From: Cokeromyces recurvatus
Taxonomy: Eukaryota > Mucoromycota > Mucoromycetes > Mucorales > Mucoraceae
Reading direction: 5' to 3'
NCBI RefSeq assembly: GCF_025118155.1
Contig: NW_026251390.1
Coordinates: forward strand, 310,001 to 374,000
DNA length: 64,000 nucleotides
Position 1 is the first letter of the stretch, and every line of letters starts with the position of its first letter. Position numbers and translations under genes: made by a program. This document shows, one piece after another, positions 24,301 to 36,059 of this stretch. The notes under the pieces were generated by a model. It did not search any database. It was not told where the DNA came from and saw nothing but the letters and a program-made list of their open reading frames with translations.

Positions 24301-26085
24301 TTCGATCCGACAAATTTAACGTTTGTGCTACTATACTTCAAAAGAACATTCGTCGTTTTGTATATCGTCATCGTTATCTGCGTATACGTGAATTGGCAAT
24401 TCGACTTCAATGTCTTACTCGTAAAAGAATTGCACAAAAGGAACTTGTTCGTCGTCAACAGGAGAAGGCAGCTACCATCATTCAAACCTATTTCCGTCGA
24501 TATAGGGTTCGTAAAGAGTATTTGGCAAAGAAAGGCTTTATTCTTAAGTTACAGACAGGTTTGTATATTTATTATTATTATTATTGTTATACTATCAGTA
24601 AAAAACTAAATAACATTTGTTTTATTTATTTATTTTAGCTATTCGTGCACGTATGGCCCGTCAAGATTGTCAAAAATTAAGAGAGAATAATGCCGCCATC
24701 CAAATCCAACGTCATGTTAGAGGAATGTATGTATTAAAGATAATTCTTGCTGTTTTCATTTCATGTCAAGTCTCACTTATATGTTTTATAATAGGATTGC
24801 TCGCAAATGGTACAAGACACAGCTTCAATACGTTACTTTCTTACAATCATGTATTCGTCGTCGTGCTGCTTACAAACAATTACTTGCTTTAAAAGTAGAG
24901 GCTAAATCTGCCAACCATTTCAAAGAGATCTCTTACAAGTTGGAGAATAGAGTGGTTGAATTAACGCAAACAGTGGATACATTAAAAGCTGAGAAGAAGG
25001 AAATGCATAGCAAATTATCTCATCTTGAAACTCAACTACAATACTGGACAGATAGACATGAAAAGATGGAAAAGGATTCTAAAGCTATGGAACAAAGCTT
25101 ACGTCAAAACACTGTTCCTTCTTCTGAATTTGAGACTCTTAAGAAAGAAAAGGAAACACTCGCATCAGAGCACGCGATAGCATTAGAGAAAGTGACACAA
25201 TTAACAACTGAATTAGATCAACTTAGAGAAGAATTAAATAAAGAAAAGGAAAAGAACAAGACAATAGTAGTAGAATTGAACAAGAAGAAGAAAGAGGAAG
25301 AAAATGAAGAAGCAATCAAAGCTCGAAATGATGAAGTAGCTGATCTAAAGGCACAAATTGTAGCATTGAAGTCACAACTTGCTAAATCTATGCATACACG
25401 TCAACAATCATCACTTCTTCCTCCTACCAAACACATTTCAAACGCTAGTCATAGAACTATTTCTCCTTCAAATCATACTGGTAATAGACGACACATGTCT
25501 CGCTTTACTGATGAGCATCCTCTCGTAGAAACAATACCGCAAGAGAATGGTTATAAGACAATACGACAAAATAGTGTTTTAATAAACAGAAAATTACGTC
25601 GCAATAGTTCTGCTGAAGTGACTGGAAATGTTCCAAAGACTTCTATTGAACAAATCCGTAAAATAGAAGAATTGGGTAAAATGAAGAGTCCTCGACCTAC
25701 ATCTGTTGGTCAATCAAATACACTTGCTGGAGGAAAGAGTAGTATATTAGATATTATATCTGACAATCCAGAAGAAGAGGTAAAGAGGAGAAAAGAAAAA
25801 GGAAGATATGTTTGTAAATATTTTTTTTTTTTGATAGATTAATGCTATTCTTCGTCAAGAAGAATCACTCAGAGAAGAAGTATTGGAAGGGCTTATTCAA
25901 TCACTTAAACTTCCATTGCCAAATGAAAAGAATCCTCCATCACGCAAAGAAGTTATGTTTCCTGCACATATTATTAGTCTATGTGTGAATGATATGTGGA
26001 GAATTGGATATAATCGTGAATCTGAAACCTTTTTATTTGCTGTCATTGAGACAATTCAAAAACGATGCTTGGTAAACTATTTATG

Positions 26086-26118
<33 letters not shown>

Positions 26119-27299
26119 GTTAAAAACATGACAATTTATTAATTTCTTTTCCTTTACAAAAAAAATGATAGACTTATGTTGGAGATGAAAGTATTGTTCC
26201 TTGTGCTTTCTGGTTAACAAATGTCCATGAGCTTTTATCGTTGATTGTACAATCTGAAAATCGTATAGAAATAGAAATGAAACGAAGAGAATATTCGATT
26301 GGATGGAAAGAGTTTGAAAAATTAATTCAAACGATTAAGTTTGAGTTGCAGTGTTTAGAAGATACTATTTTCCATGTGTGGATGAAAGAAATTAAGCGAA
26401 AATATAATAAGATAATAATTCCTGCTCTTATTGAGAGTCAATCTCTTCCTGGTTTTATTACCAATGATACTGGTAGATTCTTAAACAAGCTTCTTCTGGG
26501 TGCTACAGGTCCAGCTTATAGTATGGACGATTTACTAAATTTCTTGAACAAGTTACATCGTATTATGATTTGTTACTATATTGAGCCATCTGTTATCAAT
26601 CAAGTCTTGATTGAAATATTAAAGATGACAGGAGTTATAGCATTTAATGATCTTTTAATGAGAAAGAATTTTTCATCGTGGAAAAGAGGTAAACAGTTTT
26701 TAAAAAGTTTGACATGTAGGTAATTATCATACTTACGCACCGTTTTTTTTTTTTTTTTTTGACTAGCCATGCAAATTCAATATAACATTACACGTGTTGA
26801 GGAATGGTGTAAGAGTCATGGTATTCCAGAAGGAACATTACAATTAGAACATTTGATGCAAGCTACAAAGTTACTTCAATTCAAAAAGGCGACTTTAGAA
26901 GATATTGAAAATATTTACGATGTCTGTTGGATCCTCTCTCCTACTCAAGTTCAAAAATTAATTTCACAATACCATGTTGCTGACTATGAAAACCCTATTC
27001 GACCAGAAATCCTTCGTGCAGTTGCATCTCGCGTTGTTAGTGGTGATAAAAGTGATATTTTACTTTTGGATTCAGTATCAATTGAGGATACTAGTTCACC
27101 TTATGAAATTCCAGAGCCTCGTGAATCCCAACTTTACCTTTATTTACCAGCTTGGTTACACTTAAAGCGTATTCGTCGCCTTACTTTATTAGAATCGATT
27201 TTAATTGAACAAGCTGACAATCATGATACCAAAACAGTGGAGCAGGAGAAAATAAGTATGTTAACAGAAGAACCATCTGAGCTGACTTCTATTGCATAG
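21374..27299 (+). CDS. Class V myosin heavy chain
   Basis: Actin motor that carries vesicles and organelles, needed for polarised hyphal growth. Fourteen exons: 21374-21553, 21649-21781, 21876-22113, 22174-22304, 22371-22570, 22620-23222, 23285-23425, 23499-23789, 23871-24558, 24639-24726, 24795-25779, 25838-26071, 26172-26688 and 26767-27299; 1653 residues. Order of parts: N-terminal SH3-like domain ([17 protein letters not shown]), P-loop GESGAGKT (182-189, split by an intron), a basic KKKRK loop 1, switch [10 protein letters not shown], switch [10 protein letters not shown] with [15 protein letters not shown], the HYIRCIKPN actin-side motif, the converter, six or so IQ motifs (about 790-900), coiled coil (about 930-1030) and a C-terminal DIL cargo-binding domain (about 1290-1600). 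Length fits fungal class V myosins. All exon phases agree; identity is secure. Confidence 0.96.
26086..26117 (+). repeat. 32-nt A tract in myosin V intron 12
   Basis: Uninterrupted A run 14 nt after the donor of the intron 26072-26171, on the sense strand. Confidence 0.9.
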
Positions 27300-27887
27300 T
27301 ATATAAACTTGTTTAATACTATACAGCATCTATTTCATATATAAATATATGTATATACATACAAATAATACAAAAGTCCCCTAATGTAATCACTGTAATA
27401 TATATTTATATATCCTATCTATTTATTTTCTGCTATTCTACTTTACTCTTTAAGTTGGTTATTTCATATTTCCAAAATACTGGATTCTATAGCAATAAAA
27501 TCAATGTAGATGTGCAGAAGATAGAACGATATATTATTGAGCAAATAAAAGTATTATCACGTATCAGACATGCTGTAATATCAGATTCTTATATCCTATA
27601 GCTACATTTGTATTTACTAAATCCTATATTATTTTCTTTTTTTTCTTTTCTTTTTTTCTCTTTTTTCTTTACTAGAGAAAACAGTCATATTACATAAGGA
27701 CCAAGTACTTTATATTCTCCTTACAACTGATCCATATTAGTACAAGCAAATGCATCTTTGTTTTGTTTACTATGATAAACTATTTTATGCGAATTTCCTC
27801 ATCAATATAACAATAAAAAAAAAAGGTCACAAAAAACAATGAGGATTCTAAAAACAGAGAGAAAGTCAAAATTTACAAACAGACAAA
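27300..27887. other. Spacer between myosin V and cyclin genes
   Basis: AT-rich, with a pyrimidine-rich T/C tract at 27637-27670. It carries the myosin 3' end and the cyclin promoter. No gene seen. Confidence 0.55.
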
Positions 27888-29257
27888 ATGCCGTAAAGCC
27901 ACTTTTTTTTTCCGTTAAAATTTATTTTGTAAGACGGAAAGAATTTAGACAACCTTCACAACAAGTTGGTAGTGATGAATCAGGTAGACTATATAAAAAA
28001 AAAGAGAGAGAAAAAAAAAAGAACAAAAGGTGATGATGATTACCTGTACTAATAAGTCTCATAGTGGTATTTTACCAAAGATGAATTACAAGATACACCA
28101 ACCATTTTGGACGGTAGAACATTTGAAGAAGAGCAGATAGATCGTATCAAAGGTTGTCATTATCTACTTTCTGTTGGTGCTAAACTTAACCTGTAAATTT
28201 ATATTTGATTGACTTTAGTTTTAGTTTTTGATTAACTTTTTTATTTAATTTTATTTTTATTTTTTTTGTTATAGTCCTCAATTAGTTGTTGTTACCGCTA
28301 CTACCTATTTTCATCGATTCTTTATGCGGCAATCAATGGCTCGATTTCATGTTTATGTACGATAAGTCCTTTTTTTTTTGTTTTACGTTGTAAATGGTTG
28401 ATTAAAATAAAATTAAAAATAGGATATTGCAGCAACTTGTTTATTCGTTGCTACGAAAGTTGAAGAATGTACGCGACGACTCAAGGATATTATTATTGCA
28501 TGTGCTCAAAAAGGTCAAAAGAATGATAAATTAAAATTAGAAGAAGATAGCAAGGTGAGTTCATTCAGAGGACTAGTTTTATAGTAGTAAAAAAAAAAAA
28601 AAGAACTAATTAGTTTACAGGACTTTATTCGATGGAAAGAAACTTTATTGTTTAATGAGATTATTGTATTAGAAACTCTTTGTTTTGATTTTACAGTTGA
28701 GCATCCTCATTTACATTTATTTGAGTTAGAGTCAGAATTACAGGGTAAATATATGGACAAGACTAAAATTGCCTTTCGTATTTTTTTTTAACAGATTAGT
28801 AGTATCACCGTCATCAATACGTAAAGCATGGATGTTATTGTATCAAAGGTATAGGAAATAACAATGGATATGGCTTCTAAAACTAAGTTCATAATCATTT
28901 TACTTAGCCTCGGTGCACCCTTATGTTTATTATATAAGCCTAGAATTGTAGCTGCTGCTGCTTTGTTATTAGCAACGAATTTATCAAACTCAGATAAGCT
29001 AAATGAAAATTGGTTTGAAAATCTAAAAGATATAAATGTTGGACAAGTATATGGTAAAGAAGAAGAAAGGAGGGGGCGGGTCTAAATATTAGACATTTTT
29101 TCTTTTATTCACATTTTTTTTTTCTTATAATATAGAATTAGCTGTAGAAATGTTAGAACATTATAGGGAACATTATTTAGTAAAAAGTAGTAGTAGTTCT
29201 TCTCAGCTAAATTCACCACATCCTTCTCAAATTCATCATACTACAAATGGTTACTAG
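27888..29257 (+). CDS. Cyclin T/K-like transcriptional cyclin
   Basis: Regulatory subunit of a CDK9- or CTK1-type kinase that phosphorylates the RNA polymerase II C-terminal domain (family inference). Nine exons: 27888-27892, 27949-27983, 28081-28192, 28275-28356, 28423-28554, 28621-28744, 28800-28848, 28908-29053 and 29136-29257; 268 residues. The first cyclin box (about 25-140) shows TTYFHRFFMRQSM, YDIAATCLFVATKVEE and LKDIIIACAQKGQKN, the last typical of cyclin K/T; then WKETLLFNEIIVLETLCFDF. The second box has LGAPLCLLYKPRIVAAAALLLA. The first exon is just five nucleotides, ATGCC, joined to an acceptor at 27948. It gives MPQPSQQVGSDES in frame; a longer N-terminus from 27839 without that intron is the alternative. 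The acceptor before 28800 lies five nucleotides beyond an earlier AG that would give a stop. Confidence 0.85.
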
Positions 29258-29477
29258 ATGCGTCTATCTTTCTTTCTTTTTTTTTTTAAAAAAAAAGAGG
29301 AAAAAATGTAATATATATACAAACACATACACACTATCTCTCTCTTCATTACTATTAGTATAATTATTTTTCTTTTTTTTTTGGCGAATAAAAACAAATG
29401 AAACTTTTGGCAGTCTAAATAGATACTAACAAGTACATTAAATTAATATGAATAGAAGTTACAATAATAATAAGTTG

Positions 29478-31072
29478 TTATAATAATTCGACAAAGTTAG
29501 CAGGAAACTATTATATAAATATATAAAAAAAAAAGAGTTGATTTTTTGTATACACATATAAATATTTACAGAACTTACAATGCCTTCACGATTTCCCATT
29601 TTTCCAGTCCACCAATCATTTTGTGTATCTGATTTTTTAATAATAGTAATGATATCTCCTTTATGAAATGGTAAATCACCCTCTTGTTCACCTGCAAAAT
29701 TAAATAAAGCACGAGCTCGAAGCTGCTGCTGTTGTTGTGTATTATTTGATAAAACTAAAGATTGACTTAAAGATGAATGACCAGCCGTAATTGGTTTTGG
29801 CGCATCATAATCATGTCTCCAATTATCATTTCCTCTTGTTCTTAAGCTAGAACTATTACCCGTTTTAGCTAAATTATGTACAGCAGCACGACTAAATGAC
29901 ATGGGAGATGCGTTAAAGTCATCTAAATCACTTGTTCTTCTACTGTTAGGTGTATCATCATATCTGTTATATGAATGATGACGATAACTATCATAATTAC
30001 GATCATAGTCATGATCTATATATCCTCTTCGACCACTACCGCCTGATTTTAATTCTAGTGCACGGTAAAGTGGATCTGCTGCTGCAGGAGGTGGAATTGT
30101 ACCATTTAATAAATCTCGTGTTTGTACTTTGCCTCCATACATCTTTTTGTTTGCATCAAATCGTTCAATAATCACAGATCCTTCTAATGATACACCTGCA
30201 AATAAACCTCTTGTTTTACTATAAGAATAAACAGCTGCTATATTTTTAATCGAAGCCGTTCCAGAAGCTTCTGCATTTCTTCCGATGGGTCCAGCAGCCA
30301 CTGAAAATAAATAAAAAAACAATACAAAATTTTAGTCTATTATGATAAAGGATGATGACAAAAGCTCCTTTATAAGATTTACCTGAAATATTTCCACCGA
30401 GTGTAATTGAACCATGATGCATAAATGTTCTGACAGCAGCTGAAGTATTCAAGACCATAATAAAATCTGTTAACTCTGCGCCGATTTGACCACCGAAACC
30501 CATACCACCTGTGATAATAGCTGATGGAGCTGACCATCCTTTTTATATATAATGTTTATAAAATGAATAAGAAAAAAAAACCCTCAAAAGAAATATAGAT
30601 GTATATGTTCCTTCATTGACTTACTTCCATCTGGTAATCTATAAATATAACAAGTTAATAATAATAATAATAATGCTTATTTTTTTATTTTTACTTTGCA
30701 ACCACAAGACCAGAACCAGCTCTACCAGAGAATAGAAACCCCGCTTTCAAGACGGTAAATATTGCTAAACCTTTCGCATCTCTTAAAATATTAGCTGGAA
30801 TTATAATATCCACACCTTTTCCATTATCTGATGATAGCAATAAGAATCATGTTCATATAAATCTGTACATTATGGCACTTCTTTTCTTTACCTGTGAAAC
30901 TATTCAAGATACGAGCTGCTTTTCTACATTCAGCTATTATTTAATATTATATATATATATATTAAGAAGGAAAGAGATAGTTAGATTTAGAGTCGTTATT
31001 ATATAAGGATTTTATTTTATTTTTTTTACAAGCCAAGCTTGCAGGAAGTGGTGAATTGATTGTAAATGCCAT
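29478..31072 (-). CDS. Ysc84/Lsb3-like SYLF and SH3 domain protein
   Basis: Actin- and lipid-binding endocytic adaptor of the Ysc84/Lsb3 (SH3YL1) family, expected at cortical actin patches. Seven exons in coding order: 31072-31030, 30933-30892, 30827-30695, 30638-30625, 30538-30383, 30300-29579 and 29507-29478; 379 residues. The SYLF domain fills residues 5-210: LASECRKAARILNSF, IPANILRDAKGLAIFTVLK, FSGRAGSGLVVAKLPDGRW, SAIITGGMGFGGQIGAELTD and TASIKNIAAVYSYSKTRGLF are all family hallmarks. A Ser/Asn/Tyr-rich linker leads to a C-terminal SH3 (about 323-378: ARALFNFAGEQEGDLPF, NDWWTGKMGNREGIFPANFVE). The 14-nt microexon 30625-30638 encodes LPDG and is needed to keep frame and motif. It faces the cyclin gene tail to tail, 220 bp apart. 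Confidence 0.94.
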
Positions 31073-32436
31073 AAATAAATAATAAAGAAGAAGAGGAAGA
31101 AAAAAAAAATAATAATAGTTAAAATGATGTATAATTTTATTATCAAATTCCTTTTGTCTTTTATTGGCTGACTTTAAAATAGTAAGACCAACAACATCAT
31201 CATCCACTTTTCTTGTTAAAAGTCATGTATCTATTTATATATACACACACATGTATATAGATATAGATATAGATATAACAGCATTCTATATGCTATTGTT
31301 ATAGTGAATAAATCTTTATAACTAACTTTAACTTTTGTTGTCTCCTCTCTCCCAATCATCATACATGTAGTAATAAAATGATCTCCATGAACGTTATAAA
31401 TACTACCTACCTTCCACCACTATTATTATTACTACTAGTTATTCAATATGCTAAAATTTAATCTTATACTTGTAATAATTATAGGTTATTACTTATATCG
31501 CGTAAAAATAATAAATATCTTCCTATTGATCTACATTGAAGCAACTGTTGTAGATCAGAAATAAATATTATATCACATGGATAAAGTTACTTATGTAATA
31601 CTTGAAAGAATATTACGTAATAATTATGTGTATAGTCAAATGAACTCAGTAAAATAACATTCATTACTTGCAAACCATGTTTGTAATTCTTGTACTACAA
31701 ACTGTGCGTACGTGCGTGTGTGTCTGTGTGTGTGTGTATGTTTTTAGAGATAGGATGAGTGACTGACCTTAAACATTGTAAATGTTTCTCATTTACTCTA
31801 ATTCTTTTGTTAATGCAATATCACTTTCTTTTTTTTTACTATACGCCTTTTTCTCAAAATGACGTCGCACTGAAAAGAAAAAAATATGACGCATTTATGG
31901 AAATTCAAGTGTTGAAATAGGTTCTATTAGAATGGGTCAAGACGCTCAAATACCAAATAGCAAATCATATTTGCTTTTAAATTGCATAGAAAAATTATTT
32001 ATTGATCAATTTATATGCCACAAAACCATTTGTACTACTTTAGGATTTGAATATCATCTTTACAACAGAGATTTTGGACATGATTGATAACGTCTCGCTC
32101 CCTTTGTCTGACTGGCTTGATCCCTGAACGATTCCAGCTTCCTCGTATTGTCCTTAGGAGGCCGCTGTGGAAGAAGATCACAAGACAGCAGGTCAGGGCC
32201 AAGACAAAGACGCTAATTAACTCTTGTCTAGTTACCGCTAGACTCCTCAAGATACACTCATGTGGTAAATTCTAGTTTATTGTAGTGCATGCTTTTTTTT
32301 TTTGTTTTTGACCAGTATTCTTACATTTTTATTTTTGTATATTATTTTTTTCTACAAATGCAACATATATGTGAATATTTTTTTTTCTTTTTTGTTCAGT
32401 GCAACATGATTTTGAGAAAAGGTGCAAATAACTTCT
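31073..32436. other. Spacer with GC-richer island
   Basis: The left part is the SYLF-SH3 gene promoter. A stretch at about 32070-32270 has higher GC and is open in more than one frame, for example PERFQLPRIVLRRPLWKK on plus, but matches no domain I know. A GT-rich run lies at 31708-31740. Confidence 0.45.
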
Positions 32437-33913
32437 TTATAAATCAACTATTACAGGCGCATCTTCTTCTTCTTCTTCTTCTTCACTTCCTTCATCACCT
32501 GGTATCTCCCAGTCAAATTTTACTTGAATAAACTTCTTTAGCTTTTTATATCGCTTTAACAAACTTTCATTTGATGTAGGAATGTTTCTTTGAAAAGTCT
32601 AAATCCAAAAAAAAAAGATATTATATAAAATGCTGCACAAGATAAATCCCATTTATTTTACAATTACCTTCAACATAACACTTGTAAAGTTATTTTCAGA
32701 AAGAATATCACGATAAAAATCTTCAGGACATTCATTCAACTGAAATTGTAATACATCTAATAACAGTAAATATACTTGTATACATCGATATATCGATTCA
32801 TGTATTACCCATAAAGTCTATAAACATATCTGGTTTTTCTTCAATCAATTCAGTACAAGAACATAAAAGATGCACAAGATTCTTCCATTGATTAAATCCT
32901 GAAAAGTTTTGTGCCATTAATAAGCACACAAAAGCAAGTTGTAATTCACCCAGCATGACTTGATAATCTATATACAAATAATTTGTAAGTACAAAAATTT
33001 GATAGTTTTTTTCTTTTTTTTTTGAGATTTTACCATGATGATACACTTTTTTTAATAATTCACGTGCTAGCCATGATTTATCTAAGCTCCAACGAGTCAC
33101 TTCTTCACCTGTGGCTCCCTTAGGAAATGATCTGCGAAGATCAAAATCGGTAAATTCCATACCTTCTTCCTTTTCAATTGCTTTACCCAATCGTTTATCT
33201 TTAGCTATGGCTACATCATTCTCTGGATTTAAATTCGCCGATTTGTCAGGAAGATGACTTACTTTACCGTTATTAGGAAGAATACGACGAACAAGTCCTG
33301 GGGTTATATAATTGGTTAATTTCTTCCATCGTTCATAATAAACTGGAGGATCTAAAGGATAGGGTCCCATGTTACGATCAAATTCTCGAATGTCTTGGTT
33401 AAATAGTATGGAAGAAAAAAAAAAAGAAAAGATATTAAAAAAAAAAGACATGTCTCAACATCAAAATCGTGTTGGTCTTACTGTATCTTAAACGTTCAAC
33501 TTGATTAGGGTCTAACTCTGACTCATCGCGTATATCCTCAATTTGTGGATTCCATTGTCTAACAAGGATCTACAAGTTAAATGTTATTACATGTAAAACA
33601 CATACAAAGACACATTTACCTCGCGTGATTCGAAAAAATGAAAGAAACCTGTTCTAATTCCTTCCTTACCCTCTTTACTTGTAGTTCTATAAAACGTGTA
33701 AGTCATCATTAAACAATCTTTTTAGCAAGTAAAATAATAAAATTACGAAAAATAAATAAAATGTAAGCCAGGTGGAATCAATTTGACACCTTTAAATAAG
33801 GGCCCAATCGTCCAAGCATTGTAATCAATACCAAATTCTAAATTAGCTGGTGCATCTAAAAAAAGTACAAAGGCTCCTACTTCAAATAATTTATTTGCAA
33901 GATCTTGATCCAT
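32437..33913 (-). CDS. AAR2: AAR2-like U5 snRNP assembly factor
   Basis: Aar2 binds Prp8 in the U5 snRNP precursor and keeps Brr2 off until nuclear maturation. Seven exons in coding order: 33913-33747, 33686-33620, 33569-33482, 33393-33034, 32967-32809, 32756-32668 and 32598-32437; 363 residues, close to the human protein. The N-terminal beta domain has DAPANLEFGIDYNAWTIGP and GVKLIPPGLHFIYFS, the diagnostic start of the family; EGIRTGFFHFF and LGPYP-like MGPYPLDP follow. The helical C-terminal domain shows DYQVMLGELQLAFVCLLMAQ, FNQWKNLVHLLCSC and FQLNECPEDFYRDIL. It ends in an acidic Glu run and APVIVDL. It lies downstream of the PH gene on the same strand with only 109 bp between. Confidence 0.92.
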
Positions 33914-34022
33914 ATTTGTAATTATGAAAAAAAAAAAAAAAAAAAAAAAAAATGAAAATAGGTTCATTTATTTATTTTAGCGCCGCAAAATAAAATAAAA
34001 TAAAATAATGCATCATCCTATT

Positions 34023-34829
34023 TTAAAGATTAAATTGTTTTTTAAAGTATGCAAAAGTGGGAGAAGATGAGTCTAATATGATATAAGCATCTTGGGATGC
34101 ATTTAGGTCAACAGAATTCTTAGATTCTATTTGATAACCTTCTTCTTTAGTGATTGTTTCCGATGACGTTGTTTTTTGACTAATAGTAGGTAATGATGGA
34201 AGACTAGATCTGTGAGAGGAGGAGGATGAAGAAGAAGAAGAAGATGATAGCATATCATTTTCAAGAGTAGGAAGAATATTCTCGACATCTAATCGAGATA
34301 GAACAATTCCTCTTCTTCTGGAGATAGAAGGCATAGGCCTCTTTAAGGGTCGAGGTCGTGGATGAATCATGGCTGCTGCCGTTTCTATCTTATTACATGT
34401 AGTTTGAGAGACCTGATGGTGTGGCATAGAAATAGATTCTTGACGATTATTCTCAGGGATAGAAACAAGACCAGCTTGTTCTTTTTTAATCAATTTAGAC
34501 AAACGGAATTGAATGACACTAACCCAAGCATCAAGCTCACACTGTGATTTACATTCAATTGTCCAAACTTTCTTCTGATAACCCCTATGAGTAGTAGTAG
34601 GTTCTAATCGAAATACATATGGATGACCTGGTGTCCTTGTCATGATTATCACATTTGAAATATCATGAAGATTAATTGTTTTCGATGCATTACTTGAGTG
34701 TTCATCTTTATAGTATCGCATTTCAGTGTCAAGTAATACAAAATAACGTGATTGCCACCTTGCAGTACCAAATGGACTATGTGTTAATTTGGATAACCAG
34801 CCTGAACAAGGTATTGATGATGGATTCAT
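34023..34829 (-). CDS. PH-domain protein
   Basis: Single-exon gene of 268 residues. Residues 8-113 form a pleckstrin homology domain: GWLSKLTHSPFGTARWQSRY, FVLLDTEMRYYKDE, INLHDISNV, PYVFRLEP and the C-terminal helix CELDAWVSVIQFRL with its conserved Trp. This predicts phosphoinositide or protein binding at a membrane. The rest is low complexity, with a run of Ser encoded near 34205-34250, and no second domain. I cannot assign an orthologue. The start is the ATG immediately preceding NPSSIPCSGW, which gives the complete first strand. No intron is needed, in contrast to most neighbours. Confidence 0.8.
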   Translation of the reverse strand: MNPSSIPCSGWLSKLTHSPFGTARWQSRYFVLLDTEMRYYKDEHSSNASKTINLHDISNVIIMTRTPGHPYVFRLEPTTTHRGYQKKVWTIECKSQCELDAWVSVIQFRLSKLIKKEQAGLVSIPENNRQESISMPHHQVSQTTCNKIETAAAMIHPRPRPLKRPMPSISRRRGIVLSRLDVENILPTLENDMLSSSSSSSSSSSHRSSLPSLPTISQKTTSSETITKEEGYQIESKNSVDLNASQDAYIILDSSSPTFAYFKKQFNL

Positions 34830-35662
34830 ATTCTAAAAAAAAATATATGTATATGTACAAAAAAAAAAAAAGAAAAGAAAAGAATTATATATAATACAAG
34901 AAATGATGAGAGAGAGGAAGAAGAAGAAGAAGAAAAATAAGAGATGATGTATTTATATACCAATTTAAATTTAATTATAATTAGTATCGATCTGGGCTCC
35001 TTCTTTCTTTTTTTTTTCCTCCACTTCTTCTTACAATCATTGTTGGATTTGAAACACCGTATTCCTTAGTTTTATCTTTTTTGGTACATGTCACCCAAAA
35101 AAAAAAATACATTTATATGCATGTACATAAATAGATGTGTAAGATAATAGCATCACAAATAGAATGAATATGTACAAGTTACTATGGAAATCAGCTTATC
35201 GCTATGGGGACAGAATAGATTTTAATATCCGATTTTAAATAAAGGTCTTTGTACAGTATATTATAATTATTATTATTAATGCATGCCCGAAACTACGTTA
35301 TAGATTCGTGTTTTAGAGAAATAAATATAGTTTAGGTCTCAACCACAAATAATTCGGAATTTCTTTTTTTTTTTTTTTTTTTTTTACTTTGTCTAGACAA
35401 TAATAGTGGAAGAGAAGAACGATTTTCTCTTACCTTTGAAAGGGACACATTTTCGTGGACGAAGAATTAATAAGCTAATTTTTAGGATAATGCCGTGTAA
35501 CCTATTAATTAACATAATATTCTTACAATGAGGTTGATTTATATCATTATGTTACTGGTATGCATTATTATCGCCATTGTTACAATATGTATTTATTTAT
35601 TTATTTTTTGGTATATTATGAGTATTCATGTAAATCTATTTAGCTTAGTGGTTGCTTTCATA

Positions 35663-35703
<41 letters not shown>

Positions 35704-36059
35704 CTCCCGATGATGCACCAGGCATTTTTTTTTTTTCCTCACTGGATCTCTAAAGTTACTTTAAAAGGCAAATTAATTAAAAAAATGATGAGGCTGGAAT
35801 CTTTCTTCTTGGCAAATATTAGATGTCTGTTTTTCTTTTTCCTTTTTATTTTTTATTCTTTTTACTTTTTTTCGTTCTCGGATTGTATTTCATTTTGTCA
35901 TCATACATAGCAAAAAGTCTTTTATAAAATCATTTTTTTAAAAAAAAAAATTAAATATATCATTGTATTTTATTTATAGCTTTAAAGAAAAGAAGTACTG
36001 TTAAGTTGTTTACTTTAATATTACAAGTTTTAATATTATTTTCGAAAAAAAAAAGAAAT
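34830..36059. other. Spacer with A/T tracts
   Basis: Holds the PH gene promoter and the alkaline phosphatase 3' flank. A T run lies at 35364-35385 and a 35-nt A tract at 35664-35698. No gene recognised. Confidence 0.55.
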
